Assembly: GCA_033557835.1 (NCBI GenBank)
Contig: JAWQRO010000409.1
Location: forward strand, 1-39,586
Direction: 5' to 3'
DNA from: Helochares maculicollis
Lineage: Eukaryota > Arthropoda > Insecta > Coleoptera > Hydrophilidae
Length of the DNA stretch: 39,586 bases
Made by a program: the position numbers and the translations under genes. Within the stretch, counting starts at the first letter, position 1. Each line of letters opens with the position of its first letter. Positions 1 through 9,251 of the stretch are shown here, piece by piece. The notes beneath the pieces are model-generated. The model ran no database searches. It was not told the DNA's origin and worked only from the letters and a program-made list of their open reading frames with translations.

Positions 1-304
1 TCGATATTTTTCTTTCGGGATTTTTGAAGCCTCTTCGGTTTCAAAGCAATTAAATTGAACGGTCCCGTAATCTGGTTTTTGTTTTTGAAAACCATTGGGA
101 TTGTCGAATAGCCAACCTAAAATTCCCTTGCGAACGATGAATTTGAATCCCTATTTTCAAATTTGCTCATTATTTGCGCCTTTCTTCTCTATCGTAAGTG
201 CTTTACGACGACGTTGAGACGTCATTTCCTTTGCAAATCACTAACAGATAGCGCAGGGCCATCACCTAACTCCTTACTAAGAATGAAAACTAAAACGTAA
301 TATA
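1..304. other. Gene-free left edge
   Basis: AT-rich sequence in which I see no gene, repeat or splice-supported exon. It ends at the TA dinucleotide (303-304) that borders the mariner relic starting at 305. Confidence 0.4.
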
Positions 305-1478
305 CCAGGTGCACAAGTTTAAAATGCCATTTTTTCATGAAAAATATTCAATTATTTAAAAACAGCAGTAAAACATTTTTTATTCAAAGTATTGGTCCTC
401 AATTTTTACACGTTTTATCCATCTATCGGGCAATTTATGGATACCATTCCAAAAGAAAGCTTCAACTTTCATTGTTATCCATTCATTGAGCCATTTTCGT
501 ATATCCTCGAAAGTCTTGAAGTGTTGCTCAGCCAGTGCGTGTCCCATTAATGAGAAATGGTAATAATCAGAAGGCGCCAAGTCTGGTGAATACGGCAGGT
601 GGGGTAGGAGTTCCCAACCAAGTGAAGAAATCATTTCTTTGACCACCTTGGCTGAATGTGCAGGAGTTTTATGCTGCAGAATGACTTTGCCGTGTCTTCG
701 AGATCATTCTGGGAGGCTTTCGATCAATGCGTGGTTTAAATTGATCATTTGTTGTCAATATCGGACGGTATTAACTGTTTCGCCGGGTTTGAGAAGCTCG
801 TAGTACACTACTCCCTTCTGATCCCACCACACACCAACATTGTCTTCCTCCCAAAATGATCCGGTTTTGTAATTGATGTTGATGGTTGTCCTGGCGTTAC
901 CCACGATTTCTTACATTTGGGATTCTCAAAATATATCCACTTTTCATCGCCAGTTACAACCCGATGCAAAAAACCCTTTCTTTTCATCGATCGTTTGTGT
1001 TGAACCTATTTTCTAACCTTTTGAATCTTTCCCATGGTTCTCGGGCGATTGGAAATGGCTTGCCGAGTGACGTTCAACTGCTCCGCAGTCATTTGTTGTT
1101 TCTGTGCATCGTCTTCGTCCAATAATGTTTGTAACTCGTCATCTTCAAACTGTTTTACTCGATTTTTACGTTCTTTGCCAATAACATTGAAATCGCCACT
1201 TTTGAATCGTTGAAACCAGCGTTCAGAAGTCACAACAGTTGGAGCAAGATTCTCTATAAAAATTTGATGACTTTCCAATGTCCTTTTCTGTTGATTGAAC
1301 AAGAATGAAGAATTGAACATGCCACCAATACTGTATACTTGGCTCAAAATTGGACACTCGTAAACAACTAAACGAATATGAAGTTTTGTAGTGGGCAGTA
1401 TTATCAAAAAAATAGCGCTTTGGGTTCCAAAGGTTACTTTAATAGATTTCATGCTCCATCTCTTGACAACAAAACTGG
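305..1478 (-). mobile_element. Mariner transposon relic 1 (cecropia/SETMAR-like)
   Basis: Decayed mariner element, transposase on the minus strand. The left end at 305 begins CCAGGTGCACAAGTTTAAA directly after a TA, which matches the terminal repeat of the better copy at 10679. The right end keeps only CCAG (1475-1478) and then jumps into the sequence that follows the repeat in the other copies, so about 20 bases of that terminal repeat are deleted. Recognisable transposase pieces are ERWFQRFKSGDFNVIGKER with the following helix-turn-helix near 1020-1250 and, at the C-terminal end, LPHLPYSPDLAPSDYYHFS near 550-620. Stops and frameshifts interrupt it. The group assignment rests on remembered family sequence and is an inference. 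Confidence 0.9.
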
Positions 1479-1839
1479 AAAAATAGCAGAAATAAACAGG
1501 AAACTGTGACGCAGACATTTATCCTCATCAAAGAAGTATAAACAGTCGAACATGAAAAAGTTGTGCTTAAGGTATGGGAGCAAGAAAGCAAAATAAGAAA
1601 TGATAAATTAGAAGGAAATATTTAGAATCTCAACGCATTGCAGACGATGAATAGGCAAGACTTGATAAGGCGATAGAAGTCGATCTACACTATCACTAAT
1701 GACAAAGCTAAAGCAAAGGGAGATCCTTAGCCAGCCAGAACGCTTAGTTCAAATACAGTAAACTAATAATTAATCACATGGTTAATATAGTTTTGGACGT
1801 ACAACTTAAGAGCAAAACCTCAGGGGCAGTAGAAGAATA
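1479..1839. other. Gene-free spacer
   Basis: AT-rich sequence between mariner relic 1 and the tandem repeat. I see no convincing coding frame in it. Confidence 0.35.
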
Positions 1840-2533
1840 ATGAGAGCAAACTGAAGAAGCAAATCCTCCAAAAGGGTCTCCAGAATTGGAGTAGACCAAG
1901 AAAGCGGCCACCATGACGGAAGAAACTAACAAAAACAAGACGAAAACATAGATTGGCGACCCTGGAAATAAAATAGATAATGAAATTTGGAATAAGTGGA
2001 TAAAGAAAAAAATAGCTGTATGAAACATGAGAACAGCATAGTAACTGTGGTCGATTTTAAAACTCATCCGCATCTTCTATACTGGTGTAAAGCTAGCTCA
2101 GACTATATATGTATAAGTGATAAGTACCGAGAAATGAATCTCTTCAATATTCACATTTCAATGGAAGGAAGTGTCATAAAAATGAGAACAAACTGAAGAA
2201 GAAAAACCTCTAAAAGGGCCTCCAGAACTGAAGTAGCCCAAAAAGATGGCCAACCAAGACGGGAGAAACTAACAGAAACAAGACGAAATTATGGACTGTT
2301 GACACTGGGAATAAAATAGGTGATGAAATTTGAAATAAGTGGATAAAGAAAGGAATAAGCTATATGAAACACGAGAAAAACATAGTATAACTGTGGGCGA
2401 TTTTAAAATCCAGCATCTTCTATACTAATGTAAAGCTAGATCAGACAATATCTCTACAAGAGATAAGTACTCAAAAATCAGTATGCTCAATATTCACATT
2501 CTAACGGAAGGAAGTGGTATAAAAGAATCAAAA
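1840..2533. repeat. Two-unit tandem repeat, period about 342 bp
   Basis: Unit 1 starts at 1840 with ATGAGAGCAAACTGAAGAAG and unit 2 at 2182 with ATGAGAACAAACTGAAGAAG. The two units stay alignable over their whole length. Shared landmarks include CTCCAGAA, CGAAACTAAC-like stretches, GATAATGAAATTTG / GATGAAATTTGAAATAAGTGGATAAAGAAA, and CATCTTCTATACT. Small indels separate them. No coding frame is shared, so the repeat looks non-coding. It could be a satellite dimer or a segment of an unidentified transposon. Confidence 0.85.
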
Positions 2534-2894
2534 ACCTTTTATGAGGTAATGATGACTCATAAAGTCTCGAAACATGAAGGTCCATCAAATTACAGAAATG
2601 CAATCTAAACCATACCTCTGGTGTAGCTTTTTGCTTTCTGTTAACATTCGACAAAACAAATTCAGAAAAAGCAATTGCTCAGCTTTTCGCCATGATGCAA
2701 GAAAATTTTATTATTAAAATAAATAATGCGCAAAATTACAAAATATTATTTTGACTTAAAAATATCATATTTATATTTCCATTAAAAATATGTATTAAAT
2801 AATTTGCGATTAGCGCTGTTCGGTATGATGTAATTAGATAACATCTTACAACGATATTTTTAAGACTGTGGCGTTGGAAAGCTGGTTAGGTTTA

Positions 2895-2981
2895 TTAATG
2901 ATTCACAATTTCTCCTTTTATGTGTGTGGATACAACTGTGGCGCCGACTACAACGTGATCTCCAGCACGAAAATACATGAT
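2895..2981 (-). other. Possible terminal exon or micro-ORF
   Basis: On the minus strand an acceptor-like AG (2983-2982) is followed by 28 codons and a TAA stop at 2897-2895. The stop overlaps a perfect AATAAA polyadenylation signal (2896-2891). The translated piece starts IMYFRAGDHVVVGATV and alternates hydrophobic residues as a beta strand would. It could be the last exon of a minus-strand gene whose other exons I did not find, or chance. The 440-residue gene upstream on the same strand has its own stop at 3188 and is not obviously joined to it. Confidence 0.25.
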
Positions 2982-3187
2982 CTGAATCGTAAAGTTATCC
3001 GGTCAATTGGAAATTAAACATTTTATAACAACTACATGAACCTAGACACGTTTTTATTGACTCTGACCTATTGACCCCTAAGATGCGTACATAATTTTAT
3101 CACTATTACAATAAATTCGGTTGATATACAATTGCAATACAAACAATATCAGACTCGGAGTATTTAATTTTGGTTTAATAGTCCACA

Positions 3188-4510
3188 TTATTTCTTCTTC
3201 TTTGCAATTTTCTTGACGCCAGGCTTCTTGTTGTTGGTAGGTTTCGATTTGAGGCTACTATTTGCAGAATTTCTCTTAGGCGATTTAGAGTTTTGTTTGA
3301 GACCTTTTGGCCTCCCCCTGTCTTGAGATTTATTTTTCGCCAAAGCTCTTGATTGTACTGGCTGCTCCTCATATGATTGATACCTAACTGATTGTTTTGA
3401 TTTCCCCGATTGCGATCTAAGTGATTGTTTTGAATTTTCTGATTGCGATATAAGTGACTGTGTTGACTTCCCCGACTGGGATCTAAGTGATTTTTTTGAC
3501 CGCCTTCCAAGTGATTTCTTTGAGCTTTGTGACCGACCTCCAAGCGATTGAGTTGATTTTTGTCTCGTTTTAGAATGTTTTCGTAAAGATTCTTTGGAGT
3601 GTTTCGACTTAGACCTTTTGGACTTTTTATGCTTTGACTTCTTGGGTCTTTTGCCGACCACCACTTCTTTTTCGTTTATGGGATCATTCTCAACGCGATC
3701 TCTATCTTCAAGGGTGTAAACATCGAACAGTTCACGCCAACTATTGCCAACGCCTTGATACAGTTCGTTTTGTATAGCCGCAACGAAGTGACCTCTCAGT
3801 AGCAGTTTGTCTTCCTGCTTTAAAGATTTCATCAAAGGTAGCATCGTTTCGTAAAACTTCTCATCAAAGTTGTCATAGATAGTTATGTAGCTCATCCAGC
3901 ACAAGTAGGCGCACCCACACGATGAGATGTTCTTGTTTTGAAGTTCTGATTCAAGCAATAACTCTGTTTCTTTGTTGGCATATTGAATTAGCAGAAACAA
4001 GAAGGTCTCCCTCAGATTTTTCTTGCGAAGAGCACACAGCGAATTAACGAAAGGGAAGAGACTTCTTAAGTACATGGTGTCTTCATCGTCACATTCCTCA
4101 TAACTAGATACGTAGCCCTTACAAGCAATTTCTTCCATTAACTTGACGACTCTGATACACAAGCAGTGATATTTGTGACGCAACACGCAAAATTCTTGCT
4201 CGATATTACCGTTTCGGCAAACAGCCATGGCTCCTTGTGGGCACCAATTAGGCATTGCAATTGTATAGCCGCCAGTTCCACAAGCATTGCCATAAGGAAC
4301 GACCACTCCATGAGGAGTAGCCCCTCCAGCAGATTCTCCGCCTCCATAAGCAGCAGCTGTTCCATAACATTCACCACTTCCACCACCTGGGTAACAGTAA
4401 TTAACACATCCATTAGAAGTGTTTAAGCCATTGTCATTAAGTTCTTGCTCTAATAACTTGGAAATCTCTTGCAACGTGTTTTGAACTTTATTTGAGGTAT
4501 AACAACTCAT
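3188..4510 (-). CDS. Unrecognised 440-residue protein, Cys/Gly-rich front and basic Lys/Ser/Gln tail
   Basis: Intronless open frame from an ATG at 4510 to TAA at 3188. I do not recognise the family. Residues 1-100 are rich in Gly, Cys and Tyr and look disordered. Residues 101-285 look like a helical domain with many cysteines (for example CLCIRVVKLMEEIACKG and SCGCAYLCWM). Residues 286-440 are strongly basic. They open with Lys/Ser runs (KRPKKSKHKKSKRSKSKHSK), pass through imperfect repeats of about 10-12 residues built on QSLRSQSGKS (about 316-378), and end KKIAKKKK. Such a tail could bind nucleic acid or microtubules; a role in sperm chromatin or the sperm tail is only a guess. ATTAAA motifs downstream of the stop (around 3160-3180) could serve polyadenylation. 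The length and composition strongly suggest a real gene, possibly a retrogene because it lacks introns. Confidence 0.8.
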   Translation of the reverse strand: MSCYTSNKVQNTLQEISKLLEQELNDNGLNTSNGCVNYCYPGGGSGECYGTAAAYGGGESAGGATPHGVVVPYGNACGTGGYTIAMPNWCPQGAMAVCRNGNIEQEFCVLRHKYHCLCIRVVKLMEEIACKGYVSSYEECDDEDTMYLRSLFPFVNSLCALRKKNLRETFLFLLIQYANKETELLLESELQNKNISSCGCAYLCWMSYITIYDNFDEKFYETMLPLMKSLKQEDKLLLRGHFVAAIQNELYQGVGNSWRELFDVYTLEDRDRVENDPINEKEVVVGKRPKKSKHKKSKRSKSKHSKESLRKHSKTRQKSTQSLGGRSQSSKKSLGRRSKKSLRSQSGKSTQSLISQSENSKQSLRSQSGKSKQSVRYQSYEEQPVQSRALAKNKSQDRGRPKGLKQNSKSPKRNSANSSLKSKPTNNKKPGVKKIAKKKK

Positions 4511-4974
4511 TTTGTCAGTATCGCTGTAATTTTGATGCTTAAATTAATAAAAAAGTTACAATAATTTTGAGACGTGACGTTCGGAATACATTTTTTTGGA
4601 GGTTGACAAAATAAGTGTATAGTTTTCTTGTTTTACTTAATTATTGTTGTTTAGCTTTTTGGTGTAGTGCTGCGATTTTTCAAACTTGCCATGATTATAG
4701 ATTCTGTAATAAAGAAGGTAGTTTTAGAGTTTCGTCTGACTCTTTGGATTACGAATTTACTGATGGCCATAATCTGTGGCGTAATCAAAGGTGTAACTAG
4801 TTCCTTGTCGTGCAGTTATTTCAGAAACTTACCAAAAATTGTTTTAGATGTGTTTGAATACGGTGTCAAATTAGCTTGCACCATCAAAATTATATTTTGT
4901 TACCATAGATTTGCCAACAAAACAGCAATCTATTGCGAAATTTCAAACTGACGCATAAATAGTTTATTTCCATT
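4511..4974. other. Spacer without a supported gene
   Basis: Upstream flank of the 440-residue gene. A 94-codon plus-strand frame at 4667-4951 exists, but it has no recognisable motif, no signal or splice support and a composition typical of AT-rich noise. Confidence 0.3.
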
Positions 4975-5650
4975 TTAGATGCCAGACATTGACTGAATGT
5001 ACCTGTTGGCAGCTTTGGTTTGAATTTGCTGCAAAATTTAAAGTGACAAACATTTCAAATTGAAATTTGTCTTTTCAGTTTTTGTCTAAATGCAGGAAAT
5101 TGTTATCTGCTAGTAAAAAGCTGTTGTCACACCAATCAATGAAAAGTAACATAGTCGTCCAAAGCTGTGCAAGATGAAGACAATTCTTTTGAGCGTTGGA
5201 GTTATTATCAAACGCTAAAATCATTGCGGGGTTGCTTGAGCATCCAAACCATTTTCGAGGAGAGTGTCAAGAAAGACCTGAATGTCATAATCATTGAGCT
5301 GGAGTCTGGAGACAAGCTTGAACAAAGAGTTCGATGAGAGCATAAGCTTCAAAATCAAATTTTTTGGCGCTGAAATAATATGATTAGGCCGTCAAATAGA
5401 CAAAGAAGATATCTAGCAAAATTTTATCGGATGCAAGTGGTTTTTAAATTGATTTTAAGCATGCTCTCCAGATTGCAAGAATTATTCAGTGTACCGAGAC
5501 GGCTCAGATGTAAGTATAGAAATATTGGATTGCTACAATTTGGTCAGCGCTTAATTCTGCACAAGAACACCCTAAGACAGAACAATCAGAAATCTGGTTT
5601 TGGCTGAAACTGACTCTAAGCTCCATTAAGCCCCAAAAGTGATAAAGTCT
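4975..5650 (-). pseudogene. Possible decayed multi-exon gene, 3' part
   Basis: Three exon-like frames lie in a row on the minus strand. (1) 5504-5650 is open through SFSQNQISDCSVLGCSC and ELSADQIVAIQYF. (2) 5221-5369 follows an acceptor AG (5371-5370) and includes LFKLVSRLQLNDYDIQVFL. (3) 4975-5028 follows a T-rich acceptor (5030-5029) and encodes QIQTKAANRYIQSMSGI plus stop, with a perfect AATAAA just downstream (4968-4963). Piece 3 looks like a genuine last exon. Good donors between the pieces are missing, and piece 2 ends in a stop, so the locus is probably broken. I cannot name the family. The antisense strand over 5155-5337 is also open, so part of this may be chance. Confidence 0.3.
5496..5650. 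repeat. 155-bp direct repeat, copy 1 (left of mariner relic 2)
   Basis: Begins GAGACGGCTCAGATG and ends GATAAAGTCT. It matches 6850-7005 in the same orientation with small indels. The mariner relic lies between the two copies, 9 bases after this one ends. Confidence 0.85.
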
Positions 5651-5659
5651 GGAAAAGTA

Positions 5660-6849
5660 CCAGGAGCGCAAGTTTTAAATGTCGGTTTGTTGTCAAGAGA
5701 TAGCCCTTGAAATATATTCAAGTAACGTTTGGAACCCAAAGCGCCATTTTTTCGTAAGACTGCCCACAAAACGTTATTTTCGTTTAGTTGTTTACGAGTT
5801 AGTAGCATACTTCTTTTTCGTGTTAAGCTTGTCGAATTTTGAGCCAAGTAAAGAGAATTTGCGGCATGTAATGATTTTATTGTCCAATCAAAAGGAAAAG
5901 TCATCAGAAAGTCATTGAATTCTTGTAGAGATTTGCGGCAATCTTGCTCCAACTGTCAAGACTTGTGAACGCTGGCTTCAACGATTCAAAAGTGGTAATT
6001 TCATGTTACTGTCAAAGAACGTGAAAATCGACCAAAAAATTTTGACGACAACGAATTACAAGCATTATTGGACGAAGATGATACACAAGCACAACAAATG
6101 ATGGTGGAGCAGTTGAATGTCGCTCGGTTGGAATCTCGACCGCCTAAGACCCATGGAGAAGATTCAAAGGTTTGGAACATGGGTTCCACACAAACTGAAC
6201 GAACGACAAATGGAAAGACGAAAACCTGTGTGCGAAATGTTGCATTTACGCTACAAAAGAATTGGTTTTTGCATCAATTTGTAACTGGCTATGAAAAACG
6301 GATACATGTTGAGAATCCATAACGTAAGAAGTCATGGGTAACGCCAGGATATCCATCAACATCGAATACAAAACTGGATCGTTTTGGGAGGAAGACAATG
6401 TTGTATGTGTGGTGGGATCAGAAGGGACTAGTGTAATACGAGCTTCTCAAGCCCGCCAAAACAGTTACGCTACCGACGGCAAATGATCAATTTAAATCAC
6501 GTATTGATCGAAAAACACCCAGAATGGGCTCGAAGACACGGCAAAGTCATTCTGCAGCATGACAACGCTCCTGCACATTCAGCCAAAGATTTCTTCGCTT
6601 GATTGGGAACTTCTACCCCACCCGCCGTATTAACCAGACCTGGCGCCATCTGATTATCACCTCTTCTCATTGATGGAACACGCACTAGCTGAGCAGCACT
6701 TCAAGACTTTCGAAGGTGTACAAAAATGGCTCGATGAATGGATATCAATGAAAGTTGATGCTTTTAGAATGGTATCCATAAATTGCCCGAGAGATGGATA
6801 AAATGTGTAAAAAGCGAGAGCCAATATTTTGAATTAAAAATGTTTCAGG
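5660..6849 (+). mobile_element. Mariner transposon relic 2 (cecropia/SETMAR-like)
   Basis: Plus-strand mariner copy. The left end starts CCAGGAGCGCAAGTTTTAAA after a TA (5658-5659). The interior aligns with relics 1 and 3: TTTGGAACCCAAAGCGCC at about 5730, the DNA-binding region with QALLDEDDTQAQQMM near 6050-6110, and the C-terminal region around 6590-6830 ending near QYFE. Frameshifts and stops make it inactive. The right terminal repeat is missing: the element runs straight into the second copy of the 155-bp host repeat at 6850. This points to a truncation or recombination at the right end. Confidence 0.88.
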
Positions 6850-7005
6850 GAGACGGCTCAGAGGTAGTATTTGAAAATATTGAATTGCTACAATTTGGCC
6901 AGCGCTTAAATCAGAACTTGAACACACTAAAACAGGACAATCAGGAACCTGCTTTTGGCTGAAACTGACTCAAAACTCAATTAGGCCCTAAAAGTGATAA
7001 AGTCT
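6850..7005. repeat. 155-bp direct repeat, copy 2 (right of mariner relic 2)
   Basis: Homologous to 5496-5650. On the minus strand it keeps the frame DCPVLVCSSSDLSAGQIVA, matching the DCSVLGCSC...ELSADQIVA of copy 1, though stops occur further upstream in the frame. It abuts the truncated right end of mariner relic 2. Confidence 0.85.
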
Positions 7006-9251
7006 TGAAGTTCTTTCAAACTAAGAGAACTACATTTGCCAGCTCTTCGAAAATTCAATTGTCAAAGAGGTTAATGTGTATTAGACATTTCGATTCTTGT
7101 ACTAACACATCGAAAAAAATTGTTCGTTACTGATGAAAAAATTCTTTTAGAAACCAAATGTCCATTTATCACCTATCAATAAAGTGTGGTTGGTAATTGC
7201 TGGGTGTGTGAATGCATGCAGCTTAGAAACTGTTGTAACTGGAGATATGAAAATTGCTGTGTAGATTCAGTTTTGAAGTCACATGTGTTTTCTCGTTAAA
7301 GAAAATCAAATCAGATTGTTTTTATAAGTATATTGATATTCTGCAACTATTTATCAACCACTCCCTTGAATTTCTCTAAATTTAATGCTCCAGATACTCT
7401 TGAGTGCTCCAAATGTGCATCCAAATGCAACGAAGATTTTGGGTTTTCGTACTCTTACATATGGAGCAAAACAGTTTTAAAATTTATTCTTGTTATATAT
7501 TCATGCTTAGCTCTTATGTGTGCTCAAAGATGTTTGTGTCTAAATTTGAGACAAAGAAAGAAGTCAAAAACTATTCTACAGTGTAATGGAAAGTTATAGT
7601 AAGAACAAGAAACAATTTATAAAATAAATTGTGATATTCAAAGATATTATATGAATGGATGGAAGCAAATTCATCGAAGTGTAGAGTTTGTTTGTAGGAG
7701 TTTCTAAATCCAATAAAACAACGAAAAGAGAAAATGGTGTGGATGTGCAAAGAAGAATATATAAGGAGGCCGAGTATTCCAAAATTTGAACATGGGTATT
7801 ATTATATCAATAGTGAGATATGACGACTTCAGGAGTTGTTGGGCTGGAGTATTATAGTGTAACAATAATGATTGTTGAAAGTAGTTAGGTTGCATTTTTG
7901 ATAAATGGTTCCAACATTAAATCAGAATGAAAAACTCGAGGTCAAAAAAGAGAATTTGTGAACCACATAGTATAAGAAAATCTGAAAAAATCCAGCATGA
8001 TGCAAAAATGCAGTTGACGCAGAAGATAATGGAGTCAGAGACAGTGAGGAGGTTTCTTTATAGAAAGAATAGGAGAAGAGGATGCTTATATATGTAGTTT
8101 ATAATATTAGAGTAAGGAAGAAATTTCATACTAAATATTGCAATTACATTACTCTAATTGATTGATTTATAACTAGCTTGTCAGCTTAGTGATTAAATAT
8201 AAATCTGTTGTAGTGTATATTTAAGTATATAATCAAAAATATTGTTACATTGTTTTGATGTTGGTTGAATTTTTGCACATATTATTTTGACCTTTAACCT
8301 GTGTCGTGGCTTAATTGATTCAAAGTGAACGATAAGTTGGCCCGAGCCACGTGAAATTGGTGCGAAATATTTTAAACGCAATTTTCTACAAACGCCTGAT
8401 AGTAAAAGGCAATGACTCCATTTCAAACACTATTTACAGTTTACGCACCATTAAAAATAATAATCGTGTGTGCAGAGAAATAATTTTCACGCACTAGTTC
8501 CAAAACAAAATTTTACGACTTTATAGTTCAGATATTGTAGTAAGGTCGATAAGAGCCGAGGTTTTCACTATTTCATTTTTGTTGAGGCATTTAGAATATT
8601 GTTGCGTAAAACTAATATTTGTTTGGCAGAAAGGATATTTTTCGAAATTTACGAAAAACAAAGCAACAGTCGAAAAATAAAAAAGTTTATATTTTGAAAC
8701 ATAAAAAAGATTTTCTTATTAAAATAAATACCTTCTGATCACTTTACTGTCTATACTTAATCTAAGTTTACATATTTATTTATTAACACAAATACTGGAA
8801 TCACATAAAATAAACCATAGTATCTAAGGAAAGTGAAATGCACTATTTATATATGTATCTGTTTTCCGACAAAACTTTGATAACACTTGTAGCATAGAGA
8901 TCAGTTATTAAATTGTCAGTTGTTATCGTTGACATACATATTTAACAAATTGTGTTTTGTACAGATTTTTGTGTTAGCTGCTCAAATCTAAGAAAAATGG
9001 TTTTTGTCGTTCTACTTGCACCTAAGCTCGAAGTACACATGCTTTTGTATGTCTACTGGAGAATTATAACGTAAATAAAAATGTAGTATTATTAGACACT
9101 AAAGAAAAACTTAAACATCGAAATATATTTTTAAATACAATTAAATAATACCTAATTATAAATTTCGTCTAATTTTTGATGACTAGCAAAATGTTGCAGA
9201 ACAGTATTTTTTTAAATTTGAGTAGCACTAATTTTGTTAATTTTTGGTAAG
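7006..9251. other. Long AT-rich stretch downstream of gene A
   Basis: About 2.2 kb with no gene I can support. One plus-strand frame is open over 7300-7599 and contains a Cys-rich piece (ECSKCASKC), a hydrophobic stretch (LKFILVIYSCLALM) and a basic end (RQRKKSK). It may be an isolated exon of a membrane protein, but no family or convincing splice site was recognised. The remainder holds simple AT-rich sequence. Confidence 0.3.

Noticed and set aside
3175..3543. 122-codon minus-strand frame overlapping the tail of the 440-residue gene
   Set aside because: Shadow frame produced by the repetitive Lys/Ser/Gln-coding DNA.
4667..4951. 94-codon frame upstream of the 440-residue gene
   Set aside because: Begins inside AT-rich flank with no recognisable domain or promoter.
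5155..5337. Plus-strand frame antisense to the exon-like 5221-5369 piece
   Set aside because: It reads protein-like, but has no start, no splice support, and overlaps a minus-strand candidate with an acceptor and a downstream last exon.
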